DNA from: Plantago major
Taxonomy: Eukaryota; Streptophyta; Magnoliopsida; Lamiales; Plantaginaceae
NCBI GenBank assembly: GCA_026545765.1
Contig: CM048844.1
Coordinates: 52,734,932 to 52,798,931, forward strand
Direction: 5' to 3'
Length of the DNA: 64,000 bases
Shown here: positions 43,480 through 54,140 of the stretch, in pieces
Numbering within the stretch: position 1 is the first letter of the stretch
How the letters are laid out: the number at the start of each line of letters is the position of its first letter
Notes under the pieces: generated by a model
What the model was told of the DNA's origin: nothing
Seen by the model: the letters and a program-made list of their open reading frames with translations, nothing else
The model's database searches: none
Position numbers and translations under genes: made by a program

Positions 43480-44177
43480 GTCTTTGCTCAGAGAGGAAAA
43501 AGAAACAAGAAACTTCCCAGCCACCACTCAGAATCAATGAGCCCTCCTCAAGTCAAGCTGCTTTGCTAATAGTAGCTACTTCCCAGAAACCAACTGAAGG
43601 AACTTCAATGGTAACAAGGGCTATGGCACAGAAATCTCCAAGGAGTACCAAGGCTCCAAGGAGAAGACAAGTGAGAGGGATTGATGAGTCTTCTGAAGAA
43701 GAAGAAGAAGAAGAAGAAGAAGAAGAAGAAGAAGAAGAAGAAGAAGAAGAAGAAGAAGAAGAAGAACAAGAAGAAGAAGAAGAAGAAGGACAAATCAAAT
43801 CCCTAGGCAATGAAGAAGGATGCAAAACTCTCACAAGAATTAATCTTGATGATGATGATGAAGAGACTGGTGAAGATGAAGCTCCTCTTCACAGAAAAAG
43901 AAAAATTGATAGCCTAACTGAGCCCATAGTTGCAAAGCCTTTGGCAGCTAAAAAACCCTCTGGAAATAACAAGTCAATCCAGGGTGGTTCTTCAAGCAAT
44001 CCACGGGAAAACTCAAGGCAAAGGAGGAATAGATTGAGAGCTGAAAGAAGAAAAGGTCAACTTCCACTCAGGCCAGAAGAAGCCAGAATTGAGTATGTGA
44101 AGACTGACAACAACTCCTCCTCCTACAGGTGTATTCATCAGAGGAATGGATACTGGAACTCAAGCACTTGCTTGTAA
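43473..44177 (+). CDS. env-like block, poly-glutamate and basic region
   Basis: Starts seven bases before the end of the preceding frame. Contains a run of about 30 Glu encoded by (GAA)n at 43695-43788, followed by a basic, Arg-rich segment (RRRNRLRAERRKGQ). Low complexity; function unknown. Confidence 0.4.
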   Translation: MLSLCSERKKKQETSQPPLRINEPSSSQAALLIVATSQKPTEGTSMVTRAMAQKSPRSTKAPRRRQVRGIDESSEEEEEEEEEEEEEEEEEEEEEEEEQEEEEEEGQIKSLGNEEGCKTLTRINLDDDDEETGEDEAPLHRKRKIDSLTEPIVAKPLAAKKPSGNNKSIQGGSSSNPRENSRQRRNRLRAERRKGQLPLRPEEARIEYVKTDNNSSSYRCIHQRNGYWNSSTCL

Positions 44178-44689
44178 ATGAAAAAGGATTTCCAGTACCC
44201 ATCCATCAACAACTTATGGCATGGAGAAAAGATAAGCCAATCTTGATCAACACCAATCATGTCAAAGCTTGGTTGGATTTTGAAGTTGTCAAGAGAGTTG
44301 AAGCCATGAGGAAGGACCTTAATGATGAATGTCCTTGTGGAAAACGTAATGATGTGCATAGAGTCCCAAACCTCACTGGAACAGGCACAAGGCCAAGACT
44401 TGTTGTGGAACCCTTTGAGTCATTCTACATGACTGAAGATCAATACAAGGGTGACATCAGATATCTGAGGATCATATATGATTACTTCAAGCTATCAGAT
44501 ATCAGAATTGAGCATGCCTGGAAATGGGGAAAGTATTTATGGGTCAAACACTTTGCCAATAAAAATCCCACCAAATCATACAAAGAAGTATGTGGTTATG
44601 CCAGAGACACTGAGATGTTGGTCAGAACCTTACTCTATGACTACTCAGATAATATCAAAAGATTTGGAGATAGGGAGTATACAAATTGA
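44129..44689 (+). CDS. env-like block, C-terminal domain
   Basis: Open from a probable CAG acceptor-like site (44128): VYSSEEWILELKHLLVNEKG and a globular segment with a CPCGKRNDVH motif, EHAWKWGKYLWVKHFANKNP and YDYSDNIKRFGDREY before the stop. Not a family I can name. It has ordinary composition and conserved-looking hydrophobic spacing, so it was probably a folded domain. Confidence 0.45.
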   Translation: MYSSEEWILELKHLLVNEKGFPVPIHQQLMAWRKDKPILINTNHVKAWLDFEVVKRVEAMRKDLNDECPCGKRNDVHRVPNLTGTGTRPRLVVEPFESFYMTEDQYKGDIRYLRIIYDYFKLSDIRIEHAWKWGKYLWVKHFANKNPTKSYKEVCGYARDTEMLVRTLLYDYSDNIKRFGDREYTN

Positions 44690-45051
44690 TCCTTGGAGCT
44701 GCTGAAGATTTGAAGACTTGAAGACTAGTTTATTAGGATGTCTACTTGGAGCTTGGTTACTCCTGTTGTCCTAATTTACTATGTATTTTGTATCTTGCTG
44801 ACTGAGCTAAAATGTTGTTTTATCATCTAAAAGTTATCTGTGAACTCTCTTTGTAACATATTTGATGAACCTACTCTCAGATATCAATCTATAAGAGATA
44901 ACTTGTCAGCAAAGATCACACCTTGTGATTTGGTTGATGTTTACTTTCTGCACTTAATTATATGAATTAAAAGATCATAAGAAATGATTAAGTGGTGGAT
45001 TGTTTCCTCATCCAGATTTGTAATAGGTCAGATAGTCATCGTTGATTGATC

Positions 45052-45066
45052 AAAATGGGGGAAATT
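45052..45066 (+). other. polypurine tract of the Copia
   Basis: AAAATGGGGGAAATT directly precedes the 3' LTR start TGTTAGG at 45067. Confidence 0.85.
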
Positions 45067-46709
45067 TGTTAGGAATATCTGTTTAGATTTTGATCAGCAA
45101 CCTAATGACTTATCTTAGCTCAGAAAGGTGATTAGTACTCTTGGTTCACTTGAACACTGTAAAAGTGGAAAATCACTAAGTATGATAGTCTAGCTAATCT
45201 TGTATAGGATGTTAGGTCTCTGAATGTAATTTTTATTTTCTAAAAAGAAGACCAAGAAGAAGGCATCCAACATGAAAAGTTCAACGGATTTGAAGATTTG
45301 AAGACTGCACAACATTGCTGAAGACAAAGGTTTCCAGATACCTATGACCAGATATCTTAAAGACACAAGCATTTTTAAATAAACAGTGTTGCAAAAACAT
45401 ATCTGAGAAATAAAAGGTTTCTGAGACGAGGAAAGTGCCCACAGATATCTACGCTCAGATACCTTGGACATAAACTATGTTTCTGAAAAGAAATATATTA
45501 TAACAAGTTGTTTCAACAAATGATATCTAGAGTTGTGATAAACTCTTGAAAAGGACGTGCACAACATCAGAGAAATCTGATAGTATAAAGATCTCTGATA
45601 CCATGCATAGTTCCGTTGGCACTACAGGACAAAAGTATAGTACAATGTATTAAATGCGCGGACAGAGATGTCTGAACAAAAACTGTAGCTTCTGAAGAAG
45701 AAGACAAACGTACTACAGTACTATACTCATATATCAATAGTTTGAATTTGATTTAAGCCTAACGGATACTATTCAAACGTCACTCAAATTCATCTATAAA
45801 TATCAACACTTAGACTACTTGAGAACACACCTTAGAACACTGAACTTACATTGAATACTCTCACACAAGCTCTCTCAAGCACAATACTTACCTTCATGCT
45901 TTCTGTTGCGACCAAAGCTCTTGATTCTAAGTAGCACAAAAGTTCTAAGTGTCCTGATCCTTAACAAGCATTGCTAGTTGTGAAACAGTTGAATTAAGAT
46001 TTGATATCTGAGTCTCTTGAACACTTATCATAGACTTGGGTCAGTAAAGAACAAGATACCATACATTGCAAAGTGTATTAAGTATACTTGATTCATAGAG
46101 CTATCTGCATAACTGAACAAGTTATTAAAGAAGCTCACCTGACAAACTACCTTAACCAAAACCTTAATCGGCATGGAGTACAGGTAGTACTTAGTTTGGG
46201 ATACTAAGGAATAACTCCAAGGTTACTGAGCACAGGAAGTACTTAGTTTGGGAAACTAAGGAATAGCTCAAAAGTTTTCTGAGTACAGGAAGTACTTGGC
46301 TGTGAAAGTCGGGGAATAACTCAGGGGGAACACTTGGTTGGGAACCTAGTGTATTTAGGAATCAAGAGAAGATACTTGTAAGGTTACCTCATTTATCTGT
46401 CTTAGTGGATTCTAGGTCTGAGAAAGGCCGAAGTGGATTAGTTGAAGGATTACGCCACCTTCAAATACCACTATAAAAAGACTTGTGTTATTTACTTTCT
46501 GCATCTTATTACTTGCTTAATTTACCTTGCAAAGTTTTTACACCTATCTTGCTGTGCACGTGCACTTATCACAAAAAAGTTTTCCGCTCTCTGAAATTAA
46601 GTATCAGAAATCTTCACAAATATCTGAGAAACCGTGTTTATCGACAAAAGTTTTAAAAGACTATTCACCCCCCCTCTAGTCTTTTACTTTGCCGTTATCT
46701 GGACCAACA
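45067..46709 (+). repeat. Copia 3' LTR
   Basis: 1643 bp, differing from the 5' LTR by scattered substitutions and small gaps. Two of the four AGATATCT palindromes of the 5' LTR are changed here (at about 45398 and 46615). Confidence 0.9.
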
Positions 46710-46714
46710 CCCCC

Positions 46715-46873
46715 CCCCCCAAGTCACTTGTGTAGGTTCTTACCAAGCTTCGGATCTCAGGCTCTAGCGCGTTGGCTCTTAGTCAGTACGAAGCTTCTGA
46801 CTTAAGGATATCTTGGCCATTACCAGTGGGTTAGAATAATCTCTAAGTGGTTGGGGAACTTTTACCCTCAACA
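46715..46873 (+). repeat. Tat-like 5' LTR, inner segment
   Basis: Resumes after the CCCCC duplication and matches 60035-60188, ending CCCTCAACA. Confidence 0.85.
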
Positions 46874-46876
46874 TTT

Positions 46877-46894
46877 TGGCGCTGTCTGTGGGAA
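46877..46894 (+). other. primer binding site of the Tat-like Gypsy
   Basis: TGGCGCTGTCTGTGGGAA three bases after the LTR. TGGCGCCGTCTGTGGGA-type sites are usual in Tat-group elements; one base differs. Confidence 0.75.
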
Positions 46895-46924
46895 TCTTTA
46901 CAAAAAGTTCCGTTCACTTCAGTA

Positions 46925-47657
46925 ATGGCAAGAACGAGAAGGTCAGTAAGAACCAACGCTACTGAGATTGGCACGCCTGCCCCGAGGCAAAGAGGTAGAC
47001 CTCCCACTCGGAGGGAAAGGGTAGCAATAACCTCTTCAAGAAACACAATGGATTGCCCAAGTGATGGACACACCGCTAGCCTCTCTTCAGAGGAGGAAAG
47101 AGCCGCTGATCCACCAATAAGGACCCAGGTACTCGGAGTTGAAGGACAAGCCCCTCCGTCAGGAACACATGGTCCTCCCCCGGGAAGAAACTTCACCTTC
47201 CAAATGGGCAGATCATTCGTCCAAGTGAGTTTGGAATGAGTGAGAATCAGTTTGGCCTCTTACTCACCACCATTCAAGGGTGTTTTGGATCAAACAATCT
47301 TTAGCCTCCTCAACCCACTCCTCCTTTGGCAATTCCAAGACAAGCTGAAACCGCACAATCAAGGAATGAGCATCGTCCAATTCAACAAAGGTTAGGGGAA
47401 CCAACTCAATCAGAGGACCTAAGGAACCTTTTCAACAGGAGGGCCGTTGCTTCTCACGAACAGCGGGGGAGAAGTCCGGTAATGCCACGGGCAGATGAAG
47501 CTGGAACTAACCGGCGTGGGGCTCTACAGCATGCGCCAAGGGACCACGTGGCAGAAAGCATCTCGATAGTCCCCGTTGATGATCTTCCTCCGGATGTGGC
47601 CATCAACCCAAGGATCAAGTAGAAGCTAACCGAAAGATTTATGTCCAACAAAAGGCC
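46925..47657 (+). pseudogene. gag: Tat-like gag, N-terminal part
   Basis: Starts MARTRRSVRTNATEIGTPAP after the PBS. Disordered, rich in Arg, Pro and Ser. A stop at 47237 and a change of frame (47326-47622) break it before the conserved gag domain. Confidence 0.65.
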
Positions 47658-48953
47658 TTGGAAACTCAAATTGCCACCTTGAGCAAGATGGTGAAGGCAC
47701 ATGAGAAGGTGACTCTTAGAGCTCCCAATCCTTTATGTGATGAGATAAGGAGGGAAAGGAAACGCCCTGACTCCACTATCCCAACTCTTGAGCACTATTA
47801 TGGAGATACTTGTCCCGTGGGGCACCTTACTAGGTACGAAAGTAAGATGGAGACCAATGGCCTGAATGACAACATGAAAGCTCTCAACTTCTCCACTACA
47901 CTCTTCGGGGAAGCGATGGATTGGTGGACCTCTTTGCCCAATGGGTCCATCAAGTCCTATGCGGATATCGCTTCCCTCTTCCTAAAAAGGTTTGAGAAAG
48001 CAAAGAAGAGAAAGAGATCAGTTGAGCACTTGGCAGGAGTAATCCAGAAAGAGCACGAGGACCTTAGGACCTTCCTTGACCGTTTCAATGCCGAAGTGCG
48101 CCAAGTAGAGCCTCACAACATCAAAGAACGGGTCCGACATCTGTACGCTAACACTTACAACGATAATCTCAGAAGAAAACTTTCCAACGAGGAAATCACA
48201 ACTGAAAAGTACTTGGAAGATATCTGCGAAGGAGTCTTGTATGGAGAAGAGTACAGGAGAAATGTCCCAATAAGAGCCGGGGCCAGAAAGGGAAAAGAGC
48301 AAGTAAGACAAGAACCTCTTCCCCGTCCAGGAAAGTTTGAACAAAAGAAGGAACTTAGAGACAGAAGGGAGTTCCGCAGGGAGAAAACACCACCAAGAAG
48401 ATATGCTGAGTATACTCGCCTTAATAGACCGAGATCCGACATCTTGGCCTCTATTGTTGAGAAAAACTTAGATATACAATGGCCAAAACCTACAAGGAGC
48501 AACAAGAAGAACAAAGCTTCAAAGGAATACTGTAGGTTTCATAAGCACAAAGGTCATTCGACTGAGGATTTTGTCCAGCTGAAAACAGAAATAGAAAGGT
48601 TGGTAAGGAGTGGTAAATTGAAAGAACCAGTATACGAGGAGGAACCCTCCAGACACCAGAAGAATGAACAAAGAAGGGAGGAGCGTGGTTCGGAACCTCC
48701 GACAGGATCCTTACCGCCACCTCCAGCAGAAATCCCACCCCACTATACCCAAAGATACCGTGGGTATCACGAAGATATGGAAATGGAAAACCTCCCCTAT
48801 AGCGGGTTTATCAATGCCATTGCAGGAGGTCCAACTGGAGGAGATAGCCGGAATGCAAGGGAAAGAACCGCGCAACATTTGAGAAACAATGACAAAACCT
48901 ATGCTCCACCGGTTCTGAAAGGAACGAACGCCATCACTTTTGATGACAATTAG
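47658..48953 (+). CDS. gag: Tat-like gag, core
   Basis: 431 codons with TLEHYYGDTCPVGHLTRYES, GEAMDWWTSLPNGSIKSYAD, FLKRFEKAKKRKRSVEHLAG and FLDRFNAEVRQVEP, the classic gag domain, and a zinc-knuckle-like CRFHKHKGHSTEDF in which the last Cys is Phe. It ends at one TAG (48951); the protease continues in the same frame beyond, so a single stop separates gag from pro. Confidence 0.85.
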   Translation: METQIATLSKMVKAHEKVTLRAPNPLCDEIRRERKRPDSTIPTLEHYYGDTCPVGHLTRYESKMETNGLNDNMKALNFSTTLFGEAMDWWTSLPNGSIKSYADIASLFLKRFEKAKKRKRSVEHLAGVIQKEHEDLRTFLDRFNAEVRQVEPHNIKERVRHLYANTYNDNLRRKLSNEEITTEKYLEDICEGVLYGEEYRRNVPIRAGARKGKEQVRQEPLPRPGKFEQKKELRDRREFRREKTPPRRYAEYTRLNRPRSDILASIVEKNLDIQWPKPTRSNKKNKASKEYCRFHKHKGHSTEDFVQLKTEIERLVRSGKLKEPVYEEEPSRHQKNEQRREERGSEPPTGSLPPPPAEIPPHYTQRYRGYHEDMEMENLPYSGFINAIAGGPTGGDSRNARERTAQHLRNNDKTYAPPVLKGTNAITFDDN

Positions 48954-49505
48954 ATACCCCCACCAACGTCTGGTGGAGGAGATCTTAAAGATCCTGACGT
49001 ACCTCTGGTCATTTCTCTAGTCATCGCCACTTACAAAGTCAACAAGGTACTTGTTGATATAGGGAGTTCCTCCAATGTAATATATAGGAGAACTGTGGAA
49101 CAGATGCATCTGGGCAACGTTCAGTATGGGCGAGTACAAACCTCTTTGGTAGGATTCGGGGGCTCTATAGTGCGTCCCATTGGAAGTATACCATTACAAG
49201 TCTCTATGGGTGCCTTCCCTACAAGAGTGACTGAGACGATCCTCTTTGTGGTGGTCGACAACACATTCGACTATAACATGATCATGGGTCGCCCGGGACT
49301 TAACCAATTCAGGGCAGTCGCGTCTCCCCTACACAATAGGGTAAAGTTCCCAACCCCGAACGGTGTGGGTGAAGAAGTGGGCAATGTTAGAGAAGCCTGG
49401 GAATGCTACATCATGTCGACCAGAGGAGCCACAGTACCCGTTCTTTCAGTCATTAAGAGACCCAGAAGCCCTCCTCCTGTGGCTCTTACCCCATTAAAGG
49501 AATAA
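48954..49505 (+). pseudogene. Tat-like aspartic protease
   Basis: Same frame as gag. The active site reads VLVDIGSSSNVIY (49056-49061 encode Asp-Ile) where retroviral-type proteases have D-T/S-G, then YNMIMGRPGLNQF corresponds to the ILGR flap partner. The Thr/Ser-to-Ile change should kill the enzyme. A TAA ends the frame. Confidence 0.8.
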
Positions 49506-50640
49506 ATTGGTGTTGGGTCGCTCAAGGAAAAGTTCCCCAAGACTGCCAGGATAGAGCCTCATGAAGCCCTGAAAGAGGTTCAGTTGATTGAGGGGGATTC
49601 GGAAAAGGTAACTCGGATCGGAACAGAGATGAGCACGGAAGTAGAGATGAAGCTCATCACATGCCTTCGAGACAATCACGATATCTTTGCCTGGAGCACC
49701 AATGACCTTAAGGGGATAGACCCAAGGATCGCAGTTCACCGCCTGAACATGGATCCAACGGTAAAACATATCCAACAAAAGAGGAAGGACTTTGGGCCTG
49801 TTGAGGATGCTATCATAGCAGGAGAGGTGGACAAGTTGATGAAAGCATGACACATCGAGGAAGTCAGGTACTCTGACTGGGTCTGTAACGTGGTCCTCGT
49901 TGAAAAGGCTCTAGGAAAGTGGAGAATGTGTAATGACTTCACTAGGTTTAACAAGTTTTGCCCAAAGGATCCTTATCCATTACCTCGCATAGACCAGCTG
50001 GTTGACTCCACCGCGGGATGTGCACTCCTAAGCTTCATGGATGCATATCAAGGCTTCTACCAAATCAGGATGGCCCAGGAAGACATCAAGAAGACGGCCT
50101 TCTTTGCGGCAGGAGGGGTCTACTTCTTCAAGGTCATGCCATTTGGCCTCAAGAACACAGGCGCTACATATCAGCGACTGGTGAATAAGATGTTCAAAGA
50201 GGAGTTGGGCAAAACCATGGAAGTCTATGTGGATGACATGCCAGTAAAGAGCAAGACTGAAGAGGAGCACATCGAGCATCTCAATAAGTGCTTTTCCTTC
50301 CTTAGAAAATATGGAATGAAGTTGAACCCTGAAAAGTGTACGTTTGGGGGTAAAGGGAGGAAAGTTCCTTGGTTACATGGTCACGGAGAGAGGTATCAAC
50401 GACAACCCAGAGAAGATAAAGGCAATCCTAGACTTACCCCAACCAACGACAATCAATGAGGTGCAAAAGATCTTGGGAAGAGTGATGGCCCTGAGCCGTT
50501 TCATTTCCAAGTCCGCCGAGAAAAACTTACCTTTCTTCAAAATTCTAAGGAAAGGAGACAAGTTCGAGTGGACAAAGGAATGCGAAGAAGCCTTGGATAA
50601 CTTAAAAAGCTACCTTCTCTCGCCACCTCTCTTGTCCAAA
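49506..50640 (+). pseudogene. Tat-like reverse transcriptase
   Basis: Still in the gag frame: FAWSTNDLKGIDPRIAVHRL, stop TGA at 49848, then KWRMCNDFTRFNKFCPKDPY, LLSFMDAYQGFYQIRM, FGLKNTGATYQRLVNKMF and the catalytic VYVDD (50223-50237). A gained G in the run 50346-50350 moves the frame to [15 protein letters not shown]. Apart from these, the domain is well kept. Confidence 0.85.
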
Positions 50641-51966
50641 CCAGTAGAAGGTGAACCTCTCTACCTCTACCTAGCTACTACTGATGAAGCCATGAGTTCT
50701 GTATTGGTGCGGATACAAGGAAATGACCACTTGCCGATCTATTACTTGAGCAAGGCCCTCGTGGGTTCCGAGGCCAGATATGTCAAAATTGTGAAGCTCG
50801 CCTTCGCGCTGGTCTACACTACCCGGCGACTGAAGCCTTACTTCAAATCTCATCGGATCGTGGTCCTCACCAATGAACCACTCAAACATGTCCTAGGCAA
50901 ACCAGATCAATCAGGACGCTTATCCAAATGGGCGATCGAGCTAAGTGAATATGATATCGGGTACCAAGCCCCCTCTGCTAAAAAGGCTCAAGTCCTTGCT
51001 GACTTCCTGGTAGATTACCCAGAGGAAATGGAAGAAGGAACCGAAAGTTCACAGGAGGACATGAGCTATGTCATGCTCACCCTAGCAAAGGATACCCCAG
51101 AAGGAGAAAGGGCAAAAGAGAATGAGCCTGAAGAGATGCTCAGAAGTAACGTTCAGCTCTGGTCCAGATATCAGGAATCTATGGAGGACTCCCTGAGGGT
51201 GAGACATATGTTCCTCCTAGACGAAGTAACCAACACTTCGACACCTGCATCTTCCGACAAGAAGCAGGAAGACAGAAAAATGCCTACTACTGAATCAGAA
51301 AGAAAACTTGAGAACAAGGAATGTTGGATGTTACAAGTGGATGGATCCGCTATCGGACGAATAGGAGGAATAGGAATCTTTCTTGAAAGCCCTGAAGGAG
51401 CCAAGCTGGAATACACCATCACCCTCAACTTTAAAGTAACAAACAACGAGGCAGAGTATGAGACACTGCTCACCGGCTTGAGGATGGCAAAATCTCTTCA
51501 AGTAAAAAGAATCAAAGCTTATACAGACTCCCAGCTTGTAAAATCCCAGTTTTCTGGGTCTTTTGCTGCTAAAGGACCCAACATGATCAAATACTTGGAA
51601 CTTCTCAAGAAAGAGGTGGAGCACTTTGAAGTATTCACTCTTGAGAAATTCCACAGGGAATGGAACGAAAAGGCCGACGCCCTTTCCAAGTATGCCTCGG
51701 CCTTAGGAGCTCTAGATACAAGGAGTGTCATCCTAATGACTCTCACGGACTCCTCCCTTGCAAACCTTAACGGACAAGTCTTTCTCTTGAGCACTGAAAG
51801 AAGCTGGATGACTGACATATTTTACTATCTCAAGGATGGCTCTCTACCCTCAGATCCTAGAGAAGCAAGGAGGATCCTATGCCGAGCCAACAAATACTTC
51901 ATCATGGGAGAGGATCTTTACAAGAGATCTTTCACCGGCACTCACATGAGATGCCTTGGTCCCTAG
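50641..51966 (+). pseudogene. Tat-like RNase H and second (archaeal-type) RNase H
   Basis: The connection and first RNase H-like domain: [52 protein letters not shown]. About 180 residues further: [37 protein letters not shown] and [13 protein letters not shown], a second RNase H of the type acquired by Tat-group elements. It is open until a TAG at 51964 where relatives have Glu. Confidence 0.85.
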
Positions 51967-53030
51967 GAGGCGAAGACTGTTATGGAGGAAATCCATGCGG
52001 GAAGTTGCGGGAGTCACTCCGGGGGACGAACTTTGGCTCAGAAGATCATAAGGCAAGGATACTATTGGCCAACCATTGATGCAGATGCTGCCAACTTCGC
52101 TCGTGCCTGTGAAGACTGCCAATACTATGCCAACATACCACATCATCCGACCAACCCTATGATTCCGTCAATCATAGCATGCCCATTTGATCAATGGGGC
52201 ATATACATAGTTGGTCCCTTTCCACGCAGAACTCATCAGAAAAAGTTCCTGATCATGGCGGTGGAATATTTCACCAAGTGGGTTGAGGCAGAAGCAGTTT
52301 CGACCATCACTAAAGTAGAGTACGGATGTTCATCTGGAAGAACATCATCTGCTGCTTCGGACTTCTGAGGGTTCTAGTCTCGGACAACGGGGCTCAGTTC
52401 TCTGAGGCAAGACTGAAAGAATGGCTCTAGTCTTTCAAAATAGAACAATGCTTCACTTCCGTTGGCTACCCCCAATCCAATGGTCAAGTAGAAGCCACCA
52501 ACAAGACCATCATCAAGATTTTGGAGAAAAGGTTGAGGACTTCCCAAGACAGTTGGGCAGATGATCTCGACGCAGTCCTTTGGGCACACAGGACGACGAC
52601 TCGGACTTCCACACAGGAGACGCCCTTCTCCCTTGTCTACGGATCCGAGGCGGTCATCCCCTCGGAAGTAGTAGTGGAAACCCAAAGGATCCAGCAATAC
52701 AACCCAGCTGAGAATGAAGTCGCAAGGATCTACGAACTTGAGCTCCTTGAGAACAAACGGAGTGGGGCACTAGCTAGCATCCTTCGATACCAAGCCATGA
52801 CTGCTCGAGCCTACAACAAGCGTGTCTCTCCCAAAGACATACAAGTCGGAGACTTAGTCTTCAGAAGAGCTGACATCCTAAGCAATGTTGGGAAACTCAA
52901 GCCCAAATGGGAAGGACCTTACAAAGTTACTGGAGCTAGAATCAATGGGAGCTTCGAGCTAGAGGACGACCAAGGAAGAGCCTTGAAGAGAACTTGGAAT
53001 GCTAAGAATCTACAGAAGTTTTATGCTTAG
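51967..53030 (+). pseudogene. Tat-like integrase
   Basis: Zinc-finger part (GSCGSHSGGRTLAQKI ... CEDCQYYAN), then FDQWGIYIVGPFP in which the first catalytic Asp is Tyr (TAC at 52204-52206). After a frameshift at about 52325 come VSDNGAQFSE and GQVEATNKTI with the other two acidic residues, and a stop in the Leu/Trp position at about 52428. The C-terminus (GPYKVTGARINGSFELEDDQ) lacks a chromodomain, as in Tat. Confidence 0.85.
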
Positions 53031-53763
53031 GTTAACACTTCGAAAATAGACTACGTTAGTTGTCGAAGTTTTTGTCATTTTCTTTGTCCGGCCTCGAAGC
53101 CCACCAGTTGTACTTGAATTTTCGTAAAATCAATACAACTTTTTGCAAGGAAAGAAAGCTATATTCACACAAACACACTGCCTCGGACCATTCACAAACG
53201 TCCGAGCCAATTGATTCAACAAATATTTGAGAAATCAATTTCTCGTCAAGATTGACTTATACCAGCCAGTTCGGATGAAGTGATATAACGAGCCGAAGAA
53301 AGAAGGTGCGAAAACTCAAAAGACCTTGTATTATTCGAAAAATACAAATTACAAAATTACAAACTTCAGATACACCCGTCCGAGTCACGTAAAACATAGG
53401 GGTAATCTACATCGTTCTGTACAATACAAACACGCAGTTCTTGGCGGCATATTCAACATCTGGAACAGTAAAGCATATCCGTTCCGAAGCCAAGCGTCCG
53501 AGGCAAAACAGGAACAGCACGAACCAATGGATCTCCAAATAATGAGTCCCTACTTCCGCATAAAAGGACAAGTTGAATCCGAACCGGATAACTCTGGTAC
53601 GGCAAGGCAGCTCCACGGTCCTCTCAGGCGATCCGCATCTTTCACCACAACCACTTTCTGGTTCGCACCCTCGGGCACCACAAGAAAATGGTAAATGGTG
53701 GAAGAAGCAAACAGCCCGAGAATTCGACTCTCCATGCCAACAAATCTTCCATAGTCCTTGGGA
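53031..53763 (+). other. spacer after integrase
   Basis: No coding signal beyond chance frames on either strand. The sequence has TCGGA/TCCGA words as elsewhere in the element's 3' half. Confidence 0.4.
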
Positions 53764-54140
53764 ACGGCGAGCTAGTCCGCTCCCCCGGGGCTTAAGTGGT
53801 TGATACACTACAGCCCCAGAGAGAGAAGACTAGCACGCTGATCCGAGAACTATGTCCGAAACTTATATACTGCAAGGAACAAATATCCCGAAAAAATTAA
53901 CTCTCCGAAGGAACAGGTGTATAATCCCTAGAGCCATCGAGCTAGTCTGCTTCCCCGGGGCTCAAGCTGTTGGTACCAACCACAGCCCCGGAGAAAGAAG
54001 ACTAACCTGGCGATCCGAGGAAGAGGCTGACAAGTATTCGAAGAACCTTGGAACCAGTGAGTTTATCTGCTCCCCCGCGGCTCGAGTCGTTGGTACGAAC
54101 TACAGCCCCGGAGAAAGAAGATTAGCACGACGATTCGAAA
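53764..54140 (+). repeat. three copies of a block of about 80 bp with GGGGCT/AGCCCC arms
   Basis: Copies at about 53767-53846, 53938-54021 and 54056-54139. Each has GCTCCCCCGGGGCT (or close), 20-25 bp, then ACAGCCCCGGAGAAAGAAGA and CGATCCGA. The GGGGCT and AGCCCC parts can pair to form a stem. Confidence 0.75.

Larger units (their letters stand above)
30836..46709 (+). mobile_element. SIRE-like Copia retrotransposon with env-like gene (15.9 kb)
   Basis: Bounded by LTRs TGTTAGGAATAT...GGACCAACA of 1648 and 1643 bp, with CCCCC on both sides (30831-30835 and 46710-46714). PBS is TGGTATCAGAGC, complementary to initiator-tRNA-Met type primers. Gene order gag, PR, INT, RT, RNase H is that of Copia. 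The large size, long LTRs and extra coding block after pol point to the SIRE/Maximus (Sirevirus) lineage; this is inference from architecture. Pol has several frameshifts and stops although the LTRs are very similar, so insertion is fairly recent but the copy is defective. Confidence 0.85.

Noticed and set aside
43553-43834. Poly-Ser and poly-Phe frames on the minus strand
   Set aside because: They are antisense readings of the (GAA)n run in the env-like block.
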